Shown in pieces: positions 10,793 to 22,028 of a stretch of 64,000 nt of DNA. Position 1 is the stretch's first letter. Each line of letters opens with the position of its first letter. Position numbers and translations under genes: made by a program. The notes beneath the pieces were generated by a model that worked only from the letters and a program-made list of their open reading frames with translations, was not told the DNA's origin and did not search any database. The DNA is from Anthoceros angustus (Eukaryota; Streptophyta; Anthocerotopsida; Anthocerotales; Anthocerotaceae): NCBI GenBank assembly GCA_010909165.1, contig MU008158.1:1017478-1081477 (forward strand), given 5' to 3'.

Positions 10793-13083
10793 TCAAGCAG
10801 GCACAAAATGCCAGAGCGTCACAGTATTATCCGTGTGCCCTGTGACTGCACGAGTTAATCCCATTTTGACGCACAAAATCGGAGCAGTCTGTAACTGACG
10901 ACTCAAAATGGGTCCCGGTCTCCACTCTTTTCGGTAAGTACGAACATGCGAGTTCACAGCCCTTGGTCTACAACGCCAATCATCATCGCCCCTTCTCAGA
11001 TCCCGAACTGTGGTCTCCGTTGTTGCCAGCCGAAGAGGTTGATCAAATTGGGTACGTTTGTAGCTCGAAAGGAGCTCTCCTGTGTCAGACTTCAACACTC
11101 GCAAGGTACCATCCAATCCTCCCGCAACAAGTATCGTCGGACCATACACTGGCTGGTGCATGCAAGTCACCTCACTTGTGCTTATCTTCGTTGACCACAG
11201 CTCCTTCCGCTCCCTGCACATACCAATACTAGTACGGTGAATTAGCTTGGATGCCTGAGACTTCAGTCAGGCAAGTGCGCAACTAACGAATACAGCTCAC
11301 CTCAAATCCCAGCAATAGAAGTTCCCCGCCCTTGTGCCACAGTACAGGTAATGACCAGATGAGGTAATGTGCAGACAGGTAATACCTTTTCCACAAGAAA
11401 CAGTGTAAGAAGCCCAACGGAAAATAAACGGAGCTCTAGAAGAATTCAAGCAAAAGTTGCACAGGGAGTGCACCTGACAAGTGTGGATCAGGCCGAATAC
11501 TCGCAACCTCCTGGCCGTACAGCATGTCACAAAGGTGCACCTTTCCATCATCAGAGCCACTAGCTAGAATTTGAGGAGTAGAGCTATCCATGGCAAGACA
11601 CTTGACCACTCCTCTGTGATGCCTGCCACATCCCAGTGCGTGTCGTTAAAATATGCTTTGACACGCAACCAGCATCACGGGAGAACATTGCCATGCGAAT
11701 AATCCACATATATCGTTCTGAACCACTAAGCGCTCCCCATATCAGTATGCACCGATACGAGTTTACTTCAAGGGCTTAAGGTACAAACCTGTAAATTTGA
11801 GAGCAGCGGCCACTGTACATGTCTATCACCCGAGTACTTCCATCAGCGCATCCTACAACGAGTTCTGGTTCTGCAAGGCTGAAAGATCCAACATCAGAGC
11901 CATCCAATGCTGGAATCATCCAGTTTGTGAACTGTTCAGCATCAATTGCTACGCAAGAAGAGAGCAGAGATCCCCAATGATGTCTCACAAACACACCCAA
12001 AAATCACGCCACGCTGCCATGAGTCACTGGGACAACAAGACGCAAAGCAAATAGCTCATCACTATTGCACACAAACAAGGCACACAAACGAGAAATACAC
12101 CAGAAACAACTCAGGCGCTGGTTTGAAATACTGATGCGCTTGAGAAGGCCATTGCCATTACGGCTCCATACAAACACCTCTGTTCCTGCTGCACATATAA
12201 CCTGTTTAACAGGCCGAGAAAAACCACAACTGAGTCCAAATACTAAACCAGAGGAGCCTCCAGATGATAGAGAACCCAAGTTTTCAAAATTCTTATAGGC
12301 ACTGCAAACTCACCTTCGATCGATCAAACTCAAGGCCAATGACAGCAGAGTCACAGGGAACTCTGTATTCCTCCAAACAGTGACGAGACTTCACTGACCA
12401 GATCCGAACGGTCTGTAAAACCCGTCCAGCCGGTCCACCTCGTTACAGGTGGACCAAAGGAAATATCACTTTGTCTGACATACAAGAGACTGCATCTTGC
12501 GTACCCGGTCAGCAGACCCAGTGGCAATCTGGTCCATTTCCATCCCACAGCAATTCACTCTGCACCCAGCAAGGTCGACAGAAGAAAGGCAGCAACAGTT
12601 AGTACTGACCAGCCTCAGTGCACAAGGCCAATCCAATAATTGCATCCCTCAAGAGAGTATCCTACCTCCCAGAGTGTCCCTTCCACTTTTTCACAGTAAC
12701 AGAACCCTGTCCCATCCGTTTCCGCTGCTCGGCTGCAATACCGCATGTCTTCCACCTGCACACCATCTGAGCAGCGGCTGTGGAGGTGGTAGCTTGGCAA
12801 CTCTCGTCCACAAGTGAGCTAACCTGCTCCACTGGGTCCTTCACACCAGCTTTCCCCCTCATGTAAGCTCGGTTCCACAGAGCGGGGCTGTTCTCAATCA
12901 AGCTGTGCCTGAACATTTGTGCACAAAACAGAAAAATGACAGACGTCCCATCCAAATGCTACAGGAAGCCACGAGACGCGAAGAACACTACCAGTGGCTA
13001 CAGACTGAGGGGCAAATCCCGAGAGGCAACGGAGACATGCTCTGAAAGATCCTCTGCAGCACGTCATCTCCAAGAGTGTTCAT
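10793..13083 (-). CDS. F-box/WD-40 repeat protein (At3g52030-like), 9 exons, 457 aa
   Basis: This is an intact minus-strand gene. Exons by coordinates are 13083-12992, 12908-12666, 12559-12505, 12412-12314, 12201-12132, 11948-11789, 11622-11474, 11385-11301 and 11213-10793. Every intron is GT-AG, the phases agree, and the joined frame is 1374 nt (457 codons plus stop). The start ATG follows an in-frame TGA about 66 nt upstream with no other ATG between. Residues 1-50 form an F-box (LGDDVLQRIFQSMSPLPL, then ENSPALWN). From about residue 100 there are WD-40 blades, seen as KKWKGHSGRVNCC, GSADRTVRIWSV, VVGCADGSTRVIDMYS, LASGSDDGKVHLCDM, AGNFYCWDL and VTGHTDNTVTLWHF. Proteins of this kind are expected to recruit substrates to an SCF ubiquitin ligase, the F-box binding SKP1 and the propeller binding substrate. 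The substrate is unknown. The length matches Arabidopsis At3g52030 as I recall it (about 454 aa). Confidence 0.88.
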
Positions 13084-13900
13084 GCTTGCTTGCGAATGAC
13101 AATCAGCTGAAAGAGAATGCGACAACACAGATCCTCCAGATCCCTGCCCTGTCGGCACTCAGTTCATATTCGCGAGCCTCCAATGGATTTTACAGGCGTG
13201 TATTTCACCGACATGTGTACCCTCTGGCTTGCTTTGATGGTGGGTGATGAATCACTCCCTGATGCTTTGTTGGTGCGTGGTGATTCACCATCGCTTGGTG
13301 ATTCAGCTGAAAACAGCCAGTCGCGTTGATTCTCCGATTCTTCTGCCCTAACAGATCGGGGTCACTCGAAAGGTGCATTTCCAGTTTGCCCTTTCGTCAA
13401 GTCCTGGAGTTCGCAAGGGCCAAGGGTGTTCAGATCTTTTGTCGGAGAGCTACTTCACTTACAAATGTAGCGTTCAGTAGCCTTCACTTCGTCCCCGATG
13501 GATGGACCCACAGTAGGTAGGTAGTCTAGGTAGGTTTTGTACACGCTAACGATCCACTTAGCTCAGTTGATTCCTAATGATGTGTTCTAGTGACAACAAA
13601 TAGGTACATACTTGAATGAAGCTATCAAACGAGCGAAACTTACATGGTATGGCAAAACCATACCAGAAGAAAAAATAATTTTGTCATGGGACTGAAATAA
13701 GAAAAGCCTCAAGGAGGACAATTCCAGTAAGGAGAGAACTTCCATCAGGTGCAGTGTGCCCATCACGTGGAGCGCCCCCATGCGGACCCAGGAGAACTTT
13801 GCAAGAGTTTGTGCGGACAGCCAGTGTCATAGATTTGGAAGTTCTGAGACGCCGAGGCTGAGCTCATCTGAAGCATATGATAAGGACTATCTCACCAAGT
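13084..13900 (-). promoter_or_regulatory. Intergenic region: NRPB7 3' flank and F-box/WD40 promoter/5' UTR
   Basis: These 817 bp separate the stop codon of NRPB7 (13901) from the start of the next minus-strand gene (13083). The region has no convincing coding frame. It should hold the NRPB7 3' UTR and poly(A) site and the F-box gene's promoter and 5' UTR. I could not fix a TATA box or transcription start. An imperfect GTGRTTCACC repeat occurs near 13240-13300. Confidence 0.5.
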
Positions 13901-14916
13901 TTACATGGCAGATGTGCTAGGATCACCAATGAGACCAAGGAAGTCGTCTTTGATTGTGCCAATGCAGAACTGCAAATAAAAAAAAAAGTTTGAGAAGGTG
14001 GGAGGGTCAGAAGCATGCAATGCGCGGGTAGAACGTGCTGATTGCCTAGACTCACAATCTCAGTAGCATCGACGCGAGTACCCACGATCTTCAATCTGAC
14101 CTCGCTGTCCTTCTGTATCCTTACCTGAGAAAGAAACAAGAGAGTATACCATCAAGTCCCGCCAAAACGAACGACAAGACTCACTACCACTTTGCATAAA
14201 ACAGACAGCGGGGTCATAGACCCTCATACCGAGCCATCAGCAGTCTCATAGCTCGGAACATCCCCTGATTGGAAGACCATGTCATCTGGTATCAACTGTT
14301 CACCCACGAATTCCCGGGTAAGACACAGCCAAGGTCAAAAGGATCGAAGCTGCTTGTGCGAATTGTTAGCTTGGAGAGAGACTCACGTGATTTGACACGA
14401 AGATTTGGACAGGCCCTGCTTCTGCGAAAAAACCCATCTGCCAATACCAGGAATTCGTCATCCAGGGACCATTAAAAGCCTAAACCCTAAACACGCGACC
14501 TGAACTCAAACGATCCAGCGAGACGCACCTTGTTCACCATCGTCACCATGCTTTCTAAGACCTCTCCCTTAAAAGGCCGGAACACAACGCATTGGTACTT
14601 GACTGAGAAAGTCACAAAGCCTGTTCCATCACGAATCAATCCCTGCCCAACATTGTCGACGGCAGTGACAGCCACCACAAAGCCGTGCCTTCCGCTGTCA
14701 CGCACCCACCGTTAGAGCCACAAACCTGACAGCTGCGCAAAATTGCATTTCGGACAGACAGGCATGTTCCAGCAGTAACAAATCAGCATCTTTGACAGAC
14801 CTGCAGGTGCCCTCCACATCCTGAATCAGCTTGGTGACAAGTTTCTCCCTAAGATTAGGCCCGAAGTGTCGTGGATGGAGTTGTAAATTCCGCTCCAAGA
14901 CGATATGGAAAAACAT
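13901..14916 (-). CDS. NRPB7: RNA polymerase II subunit RPB7 (NRPB7), 6 exons, 178 aa
   Basis: This is an intact minus-strand gene. Exons are 14916-14801, 14694-14529, 14437-14387, 14295-14230, 14124-14056 and 13969-13901, ending in TAA. All introns are GT-AG (106, 91, 91, 105 and 86 nt) and the joined frame is 537 nt (178 codons plus stop), close to the usual 176-178 aa. The start was placed at the Met of MFFHIVLERN, where the family begins, and not at an in-frame Met 12 codons upstream. The N-terminal RPB7 domain covers about residues 1-80 (QLHPRHFGPNL, KLIQDVEGTCSGRHGFV). The C-terminal S1/OB fold follows (YQCVVFRPFKGEVLE, MGFFAEAGPVQIFVSNH, LIPDDMVFQSGD, SEVRLKIVGTRVDATEI). RPB7 pairs with RPB4 to form the stalk of nuclear Pol II, which contacts nascent RNA and initiation factors. 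I see no truncation or frameshift. Confidence 0.96.
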
Positions 14917-15100
14917 TGTAGCGCCTCTTCCGGCTCCTCCGACGGTGGGCACCGTAGTTCGGCCTTCGGACTCTCAACCTTATAAGGTTGCAGCACAGCC
15001 TCCAAATTTTAGAATGCGCGGTGCGGAATAAAGTTTTTTATTTTAAGAAACTCTCATAAATGTAAGTAGGTTTAGGGTTTTAATATGTAGGTAGAGAAGT
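14917..15100 (-). promoter_or_regulatory. NRPB7 promoter region with telo-box
   Basis: The DNA upstream of the NRPB7 start holds TTTAGGGTTT at 15071-15080, which on the gene's strand reads AAACCCTAAA. This matches the plant telo-box, common in promoters of translation and housekeeping genes. A second copy (CTAAACCCTAAA, near 14480-14490) lies in intron 2. Its position about 155 nt upstream of the ATG is right for a promoter element. Function is inferred. Confidence 0.5.
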
Positions 15101-15247
15101 AAGTTCTTTTTCTTTTCTCGTGATGGTTTGAGTTCTGATTATGTATTTGGTCAAAGTTATTTGAGGAGGACTCAAACGGCAAACTCAGTGGTCGAACTTC
15201 TCATGTTATCGAGGAGGAGCCTCAAACTTCTCGCTGAACCGAAGAGA

Positions 15248-15850
15248 TTGTAAGTGTCAAAATTTTGGACCATTATAACAACCCCTTTTTGGAAGGTAAG
15301 TGGTGAAAAGATAACAGCACACACAAGTACTCCACCATCTTCCCAAGAACAATCAACAATACTACTTCGAGGGCATGCCTACTATGAAGAAAACAAGAAT
15401 ACAACAAGAGTACGAGATAGATTACAGAGAATGATGACCATCTACGCACCTAGCTCCGATACTTAGTTGTCTCACCTTGATTTCCTCCTCAAAGCTCTTG
15501 ATCAGCCATAAACACATTCTAGGTACTTAATTCTCTTCCTTCGATCTCCTTTTCAAACTTTTTTTCCCCATGAGCACACACATTCGAGGTACTAAGTTCT
15601 CCTCCTTTGATCTCCTCCTCAAAGGTTTTTCCAGGCTCCTTTCAGGAACCCAATGACAAGTTTTCTAAGAGAGCTGAACACCTAGAGCTTATAGTCTCGA
15701 ACACATGAATATACAATTAATAATCAGCCACATACAAAATTGAATATATATGTTATGTGGTGTCCTTTCAATATATAACTCTAAAGTAAATATTAACCTA
15801 TGTGCAGGTATATTACCTAGATACGGTTACTTTGAACCTATATTGTAACA
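15248..15850 (-). mobile_element. Probable 3' LTR of a minus-strand Copia element
   Basis: On the minus strand, TGTTACAATATAGG begins at 15850 directly after a purine tract (AAGAGGGAG, 15851-15859 on the plus strand as CTCCCTCTT). This is the usual polypurine tract plus TG start of a 3' LTR. A Copia RNase H fragment in the same orientation lies upstream at 16666-17230. The other LTR end is uncertain; a TG (plus-strand sense) near 15248 is a candidate. No partner 5' LTR was found in the window. Confidence 0.5.
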
Positions 15851-16665
15851 CTCCCTCTTACTTAAGATACGCCCACGCTAGGTTATTATCACTTGCACCC
15901 CTGATTCCAATGTACTAGACTGTCGTATGAAGCCCCTGGCTAGCGTAGGTCTGTACGCTCCACTCCTGTGCTTAATTACTCCCAACTGCAGCAGTCCTTC
16001 CACACGCCATGGCTTACTGGCTACCGGCTTGGCCATAGTTCAGCTCATAGTCTTCACGATTACGAACTTGCTTCTCCTCGCAATGAAGACCAGAAGTGGC
16101 TTCCGATACAAGCCGGCAAGAACAGAGACTGCCCAAGCCAAAAGAAAGAGATGTGCGGAACCATGCATCAAGCCCAAAACAAGAAAGCATGCAACAAGGC
16201 CAGAAGACTGGGAGGAACGACACTACATGGAAGACCACGTGTACCTAGGTGGATACAGAATTGGTCTAAACATCAACTTATGCTAGAGTAGCCCGCAAGA
16301 GCCTCCTGAGTCTGCGAAGGATGAGGACAAGACAGAGGTGGGCAAGGAAGTTGACACCAAAACAACACTCCTCAGGCCGTTAGAAGAGACAATGCAACTG
16401 TTAGAGAAGTTGAGGGCAATGAGGGACAACATCTAAGCAGCAGGCAATCAGGTTGGCTTGGAGCTTCATCCGTGTATGAGATGTTGATAGGCCTTCTACA
16501 ATTGCTCCCTCTTGTGGTATACTAATTGTGGGAACCTGGAGAACAGTCAGACTGCAAAGGCTACGGTGCAATGAAGACTGAGGAGGGCACTTAGCCAAAT
16601 GAATTTCACCAAATAATGAAAGGTTAGGCTCTCATCCCTTACCTCCCCAGATAACTGCTCATGCT
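15851..16665 (-). other. Copia 3' untranslated region, no gene
   Basis: This stretch between the RNase H remnant and the polypurine tract has frames up to 119 codons on the plus strand, all antisense to the element and without motifs. I treat it as the element's 3' non-coding DNA. Confidence 0.4.
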
Positions 16666-17230
16666 TCAGCCTGTCCTTGTGAAGTACCCTGAGAAATTAG
16701 CCAGCCCTGTGCCTGCTATATGTGCATAGTGTTTGTGCTTGGGCAGGGCCTTTGCAAGAATGTCGATAATTGTATTCTCTTTTGTTGATACATAGTCCAC
16801 TTCCACAACTCCTCGTTCTGCCATGTCTCTTATGTAGTGATGTTGTATTTCAATATGTTTAGTTCTTCCCTGAAACTTAAGATTCACCACAAGAGCTAAT
16901 GCAGATATGTTATTACAGAAAAGCAGCATCGGTTCAAGCTGTGGCTGCCCCAAATCTTCAAGGAACGTTCGTTTTCATTCAGCCTTTTAGAGGCATTTGT
17001 AAGGGTCTTGTATTCTGCTTCAATAGAAGAAAGAGCTATAGACATCTATTTTTTAATGCTCCAATTAACTGCAGCAGACGCCAATCAGAAACAATAAATC
17101 GACGCGCTACGTCTAGAGTCACTATCCGAAGCCCAATCAGCATCAATGAAACTCCTGACGTTAAGCTTCTCATGACCACTGCTTTTATAGAAAAGTCCAT
17201 AGTGCGGAGTTCCTTTTAGGTATCGGAAGT
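16666..17230 (-). pseudogene. Ty1/Copia RNase H C-terminal fragment
   Basis: The minus-strand frame 16953-16666 shows the end of a Copia polyprotein: LLFCNNISALALV, then GRTKHIEIQHHYIRD, then DYVSTKENTIIDILAKALPK. In intact elements RNase H degrades the RNA strand during reverse transcription, and the family reads DNxSA where this has NNISA. Upstream, 17200-17090, the frame SFIDADWASDSD is recognisable across a frameshift. The rest of pol is absent, so this is a 3'-end remnant. Confidence 0.75.
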
Positions 17231-17539
17231 ACTTTCTCTTTTATTGCCCTGCTTTTAACGACGTCCGGGCCAAATACTCTCTCCCTTTTTAGTGTGCAGG
17301 TTTTTCCCTGCGGCGGTTTTTTTCCTTTCGTATTCCCAAGCTCTCTGCTCTATGTCTTTCTAGGATGCTTGATCACAGGCTATCTTTGCTTGGCCCCACC
17401 TAACTTTCTTGTCAATCCTCCGCCTTTTATTTTCAATGTTTCTGTTTCTCTAGTTCAAACGTGCGTATGTGTACACCCTCCTTCATCCAAGTTACGGCTG
17501 TACAAGTTCTGTCCCATGGTGGTTTTTTCACCTCAGTGG

Positions 17540-17570
17540 ACATAAATAAAGTTGTTGTTGTTGTTGTTGG
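17540..17570 (+). repeat. (TTG)n tail after AATAAA, LINE 3' end-like
   Basis: CATAAATAAA is followed by about six TTG repeats. Plant LINEs often end in such short simple tails. The upstream 250 bp have an open plus frame (17294-17545) without LINE motifs, so only the 3' end is suggested. Confidence 0.45.
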
Positions 17571-17740
17571 CTTAGGCCAAAAGGACACACATTTATAAGA
17601 ACTTTATTATTAGGCATCTTGCGCTTGGATCGATATTTAGATGGGGTGCCTAAAGGGAATGGATGCCCTTGGTGCAAGTAGCTTAAGCACACCATGGTAC
17701 AAGGTGTTAAGTACCAAGTCCCATGACGGAAATCCATCCT

Positions 17741-17774
17741 TAGTGGACTTAAATAAAATTCTTCTTCTTCTTCT
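17741..17774 (+). repeat. (TTC)n tail after AATAAA, second retroposon-like 3' end
   Basis: GTGGACTTAAATAAAA is followed by (TTC)5. The preceding motif resembles the one at 17537-17550 (GTGGACATAAATAAA), so the two tails probably end related retroposons about 200 bp apart. Confidence 0.4.
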
Positions 17775-19245
17775 ATGTCTTTAGCTAGTTTTCGCCCGTA
17801 GCCGAGGAAATTTCAATGAGCTATTTACATATTACCATAGGGTATGAATATTATATTATATTATATTTATTTACGTGCACTGGTGGTTCACACATAAGGA
17901 ACCTCACATCGGACAACACAAAATAGGCTTTTAATCAAGATCTTAATATTGTAAGAATTTATGTTGATGTGCAAATATGTCATTAAGCCATTAGAACTTA
18001 CAAGCTATAATGTACATAAGAATATGCCAAGAACTAGACTATATTTCAGAAGAAGCTTCCTCGAGATGTATTGTGTGAACATTGTAAGATATTGTAAGTG
18101 GTCGTTGTAAACCTCAATATCTCGTACGCTATCAATTACCAGTTATTAATCATTATTATTAATCAATGTTGCTTTCACTGCACACACATATGCCTATATG
18201 CCAACTTACAGCCCAATATCATTCAAAATTTTTAGGCTTGCTTATGCTTACACTGCGACAACAAACCACACACACTTTGCGCTTCTGTGCCAGCTTCTTT
18301 CATAGTACACACATATGACTACATTCCTACTTAAAGCCCACGCATCATAAAAAAATTGTAGGCTTGCTTATGCTTACACCACGACAACAAACCACAAACA
18401 CACTATGCTTTGGCGGCGACTATATGCAATCATTAAGCTACAAACCACTGCGATCACAAACATTATTAGTTTATTGTGTTTACACCACAAACCAACAATA
18501 GCTAGTGCTGTAATCTTACACACATCCGACAAGTCTGTACAAAAGCTTTTAGGTAAATTTTTTTTATTTTTTGATATCATAAAAAATAATCAAATTCGGC
18601 AAAAGTGGAAAAAAAAATGTGCAAAAGACTAGCTGGTTCACTATCACACACTCAAAGCTTCTGATAAGTTATCACAATACTGCCCAATTGAGCCTCAGCC
18701 CTTAAGTGGTTCATTACGATCACTCGATTCTTAATAGTAGAGGTTTGTTGCTAGCCAGCAAAATGCTCGCTCGGAATAGGGAAGGAGTTTAATATACGCT
18801 GATTGAGTTGAGCCGGCTACATAGCGTTTTCCTTATGAAACGACCCAATTTTTTTTTAGAGTAACAGATGACCATGTGTTTTTTTATTCCGGCACAGAAA
18901 AGAATTTAAAAATATTCAAATATCTTTTTAACACCCAATTATGAAGTCTTAAATTTTAACATTACTACATATCAATACAAGAAATTTTCTTAAACTAAGA
19001 AGACATTTACCTAACATGGTTTGAAGTTGCACCAAGATGATTCACTTGAAAGAATTTAAAATATTCAATTATTTTTAAACTTAATTTTAAAGTATAAACT
19101 ATTATTACTATTATGAATCTCATATGGTATATTCACTGTCAATACATGGACTGTATTTGACAAGGAAGAAGACCTACATTTGCATTCATGTTTTCAACCA
19201 TATCGGTTGGTTGGGCTGCCATGCTCATGCCGCTCATGTCAGCAT
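17775..19245. other. AT-rich DNA, no gene seen
   Basis: Contains a diverged direct repeat (18225-18290 and 18355-18415, both with GCTTGCTTATGCTTACAC) and homopolymer runs. The 18374-18632 frames on both strands have no recognisable domain. Confidence 0.4.
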
Positions 19246-19247
19246 TG

Positions 19248-20060
19248 TTAAATTCGGAAGAAGTGCAGACGAAGTGACTGCGAACTCAATAAAATAAGCC
19301 CCGTAGAGCATAACATCTTTTCTAGAAGCCTATTCCAATTTTGCCAATCATTTTCCAGAGTTATATGTTTGGTGACTTGCTCATAGTACTCTAGCAATTC
19401 TACTTCATAAATTCGAATCATAGTAAATACTTCGCTTCTCCACATTCGTGCTCTTTTCAGCATAGATAATGGGATGCTCCTCTCCATCAGGAAACTGCTT
19501 GCTCCAAGCCCTAGCGTACACTAGGCAATATATGAGAGAAACAACGAGATCAAGCATTCTGAGCAAAAGACTATTGTAGGGCCTAGCTTTTAAGTCCATT
19601 TATGCCCAATTCTTATTTTTTCTCCCACTATCATGCCTGCCCTTGCTCCAATAACTTTGCTAATGGTCTCACCAATGCACACAAGTTTGGAATGTAGTTC
19701 CTGTAATAATTGACTAGCCCCAAAAACGTCCTCAAAGGGAATATATCCTTAGGTCTTCATGACTCAACCTTAGCTAAATATGAAGCGATGCCTGCAAGTG
19801 TAATCTCATGGTCAAAATACGACACCTTGTTATACCCTAACGTGCATTTCCTCGGGTACCCCTTAAGATCCCAATCTCGCATTTTCTAAAACACCTTGGT
19901 AACACTGCCTCCACCCCTTCTCCAAACTTCTTTGTAAACATCAGATGTCATCCATATAGCACCATGGTTGTGGAATATCAGTAACATCTCATGAACAATC
20001 TTCTAGAATTCAACCACCAAGTTCTTCATACCAAAGGCTATGCGATTTCACTCATACTTT
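19248..20060 (-). pseudogene. Ty3/Gypsy reverse transcriptase-RNase H relic
   Basis: Minus-strand frames, broken by stops and shifts, read FGMKNLVVEFQKIVHEML (20045-19990), then GHEI-like DHEITLAGIASYLAKVES (19820-19765), then RTFLGLVNYYRNYIPNL (19735-19680) and LAKLLEQGQA. This is the palm/thumb region of a Gypsy RT, where families read FGLKNAPAxFQ and FLGLxNYYRRFI. 19599-19420 continues with EEHPIIYAEKSTNVEKR, resembling the RNase H opening. It is old and heavily decayed. Confidence 0.6.
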
Positions 20061-20910
20061 GCATCTCTCGTTTTTAAACAAGAGGACATTACAAACAAAC
20101 GATTCAAAAAAGAATAAAACAACTGACTCATGCACCAGTCTAACTATGGCACTTACGGAGTGCGGGTGCTATGGCGTCATAAGATGGCACGGGTGGGTAT
20201 TATTTTTGGCCGTCCTAACGCACAAAAACTAAGTTGGAATCAAGATAATCGTGGCTGGGGTAAGATTCTTTTCAATAACTTGCCCAAAAATATGCAACTA
20301 CAATAGAGAAAAAAAATGTACAATCACTACAAGTATTGTTCCGCTATATTTTAAAATGTGGCATCAAAGACTCAATTTGAGTAGGTTGAGCGTTCTGGAG
20401 TTAAGGCTAAAGACAATTAGCATCTTAAAGGTTAAAGAAAGTAGTTACTTAATCTAAAGAAAACTAGCCTATTTAAGGCTAAAGAAAAGAGTTACTTAAG
20501 ACTATAGAAAGAAATTGCTTAAGGCTAGAAAAATAGATACTTAAAGCGAATGCCTTGGCCTCTTGCTGCTTCCTTCGCACTGTGCACTCCTCACTTCCCA
20601 ACATAGTCGCTACTACCCGTTGCATCGCCCGCCCCACAGATACTCTCGCTATGGAAGTCGAAGGAGTTGTTGGCACTTCCACATTCCCCTCTTCTCCAAC
20701 AACCTGCAGGTTGCCTCTTTATTGTGCCTCTTCCCTTACAGTAGCTTGCCTCTCATGCTACCTACATTTGTTGGCTACCCAGTATCGGCGCTGGCTAGCC
20801 GGTGACTGATTAAGACGGATGTCAACAAGATAATGAATCTTCTGGACAAATTGAATCTAAGTATTCAAGAAATTGGACTTCAGACAAGCTGTAGTTAGAA
20901 ATACAGACCG
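20061..20910. other. No gene seen
   Basis: Mixed-composition DNA with short antisense frames only. Several imperfect repeats of TTAAGGCTAAAGAAA occur at 20400-20540. Confidence 0.4.
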
Positions 20911-21080
20911 TGTTGGTTATAGTTAGCTTAGCTTAACCTAGCGTGGTCATACCCTTTGGTATCTTGTACCGAAGAGGTACAACTCTTCAGACACAGGTTA
21001 TAAAAGCCCATCTCTTGTAATCAATTGTATCAATTAGAAAAGAACTAAACTTTGATCAAACGCTTCCGCAAAGCACCTCA
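20911..21080 (+). mobile_element. Candidate 5' LTR of plus-strand Copia element A
   Basis: The stretch begins TGTTGGTTATAG and ends CACCTCA, followed after 4 nt by a tRNA-Met primer-binding site. It contains a TATA box (TTATAAAAG near 20998) at a position suited to LTR transcription. No 3' LTR partner was found, because the element's right end is cut off near 30358. Confidence 0.5.
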
Positions 21081-21084
21081 AACT

Positions 21085-21096
21085 TGGTATCAGAGC
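21085..21096 (+). other. Copia primer-binding site (initiator Met tRNA)
   Basis: TGGTATCAGAGC is complementary to the 3' end of plant initiator methionyl-tRNA, the usual primer for minus-strand DNA synthesis in plant Copia elements. Confidence 0.8.
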
Positions 21097-21416
21097 ATAG
21101 TTTGATTACTAAGTTCATCATGCATTATGATGTGAATCTAGATGTTCTTCTCATATGCAACTTCTTTCTAATGCCTTTGGTATTTGTTTTATGCAACTAT
21201 TTTATACTTATTCATAGATTTTTTTATATTCAACCAAACATATTTTACTAATAAAATAGTTTGGCTTCTTCTATGATTAACTTTCATATTCATTAAAGTT
21301 TCATGGCTCATTGCCACACTCATACTTCATCTTGTTCTTCCAAGGCTTCTAACACCCTCATCATTTTCTCTTCCTCAACGCTTTGTTCCTTTATTATTTC
21401 ATTCAAAGTTATAACA

Positions 21417-21961
21417 TGGCAAGAAGACACAATCACAAGAGTCGTCATGCTAAGAGAAGCGGAGAACTAGATGGGAGCAATAGACGAAGAGTGCACTCTC
21501 GACGATCTTATCAACATCGTCGGCTGAATTCGTCTCTTGTCAAAAGTTTAGGGAGTAAGATAGCCTATGTGCTATCTTATTTCTTTCTAGAACAAGACTT
21601 GATATCATTATCGATAAGAGAAACTTCTAGCCAACACCATTCTACAAGAGGAGTTTCTAGCAATCTAAGATCATCAAGACCTTGGTCTAATAGTGATGAT
21701 CCTGATCTGTTGAGGTGTTGTGGAGATATATCTAGTGCCGAGGATCAAATGTTCTCTTCCTATCACTCATTTAACATGGGGACCAACTCCTCGCATTATT
21801 CTCCAACAACGCCAGTTCAGAGTTCCTCCTCACACAATTCGTCGTCACACCATTCTAATTATTCTGATTCGCATCATTCTTCAACATCTGCTAAGAAACG
21901 CTATAATGCTGATGGACGGACTGCTTCACCCTCGTCAGCACTTTCTCGAAAATTCTCGTGA
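21417..21961 (+). CDS. Arg/Ser/His-rich leader ORF of Copia element A
   Basis: This is an open frame from an ATG 320 bp after the primer-binding site. The N-terminus is basic (MARRHNHKSRHAKR) and the C-terminal half is Ser/His-rich (SSSHNSSSHHSNYSDSHHSS). A basic leader of similar type (RRRRHRVKKRDSPARQ) occurs at the same place in the nested element at 23860-23960. It therefore seems to be a lineage feature upstream of gag rather than random reading. I do not recognise a domain. The frame also has an in-phase upstream Met at 21383, but the basic start looks more natural. Confidence 0.4.
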
Positions 21962-22028
21962 TTGACTGGTAACTAAACTTCAGGAAGAACATGCTTTAGG
22001 GAGTTCTCCACTTGGACCAAATGCAACT

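Noticed and set aside
10946-13329. Plus-strand ORFs of 60-106 codons over the genic island
   Set aside because: They are antisense shadows of the F-box/WD40 exons and introns.
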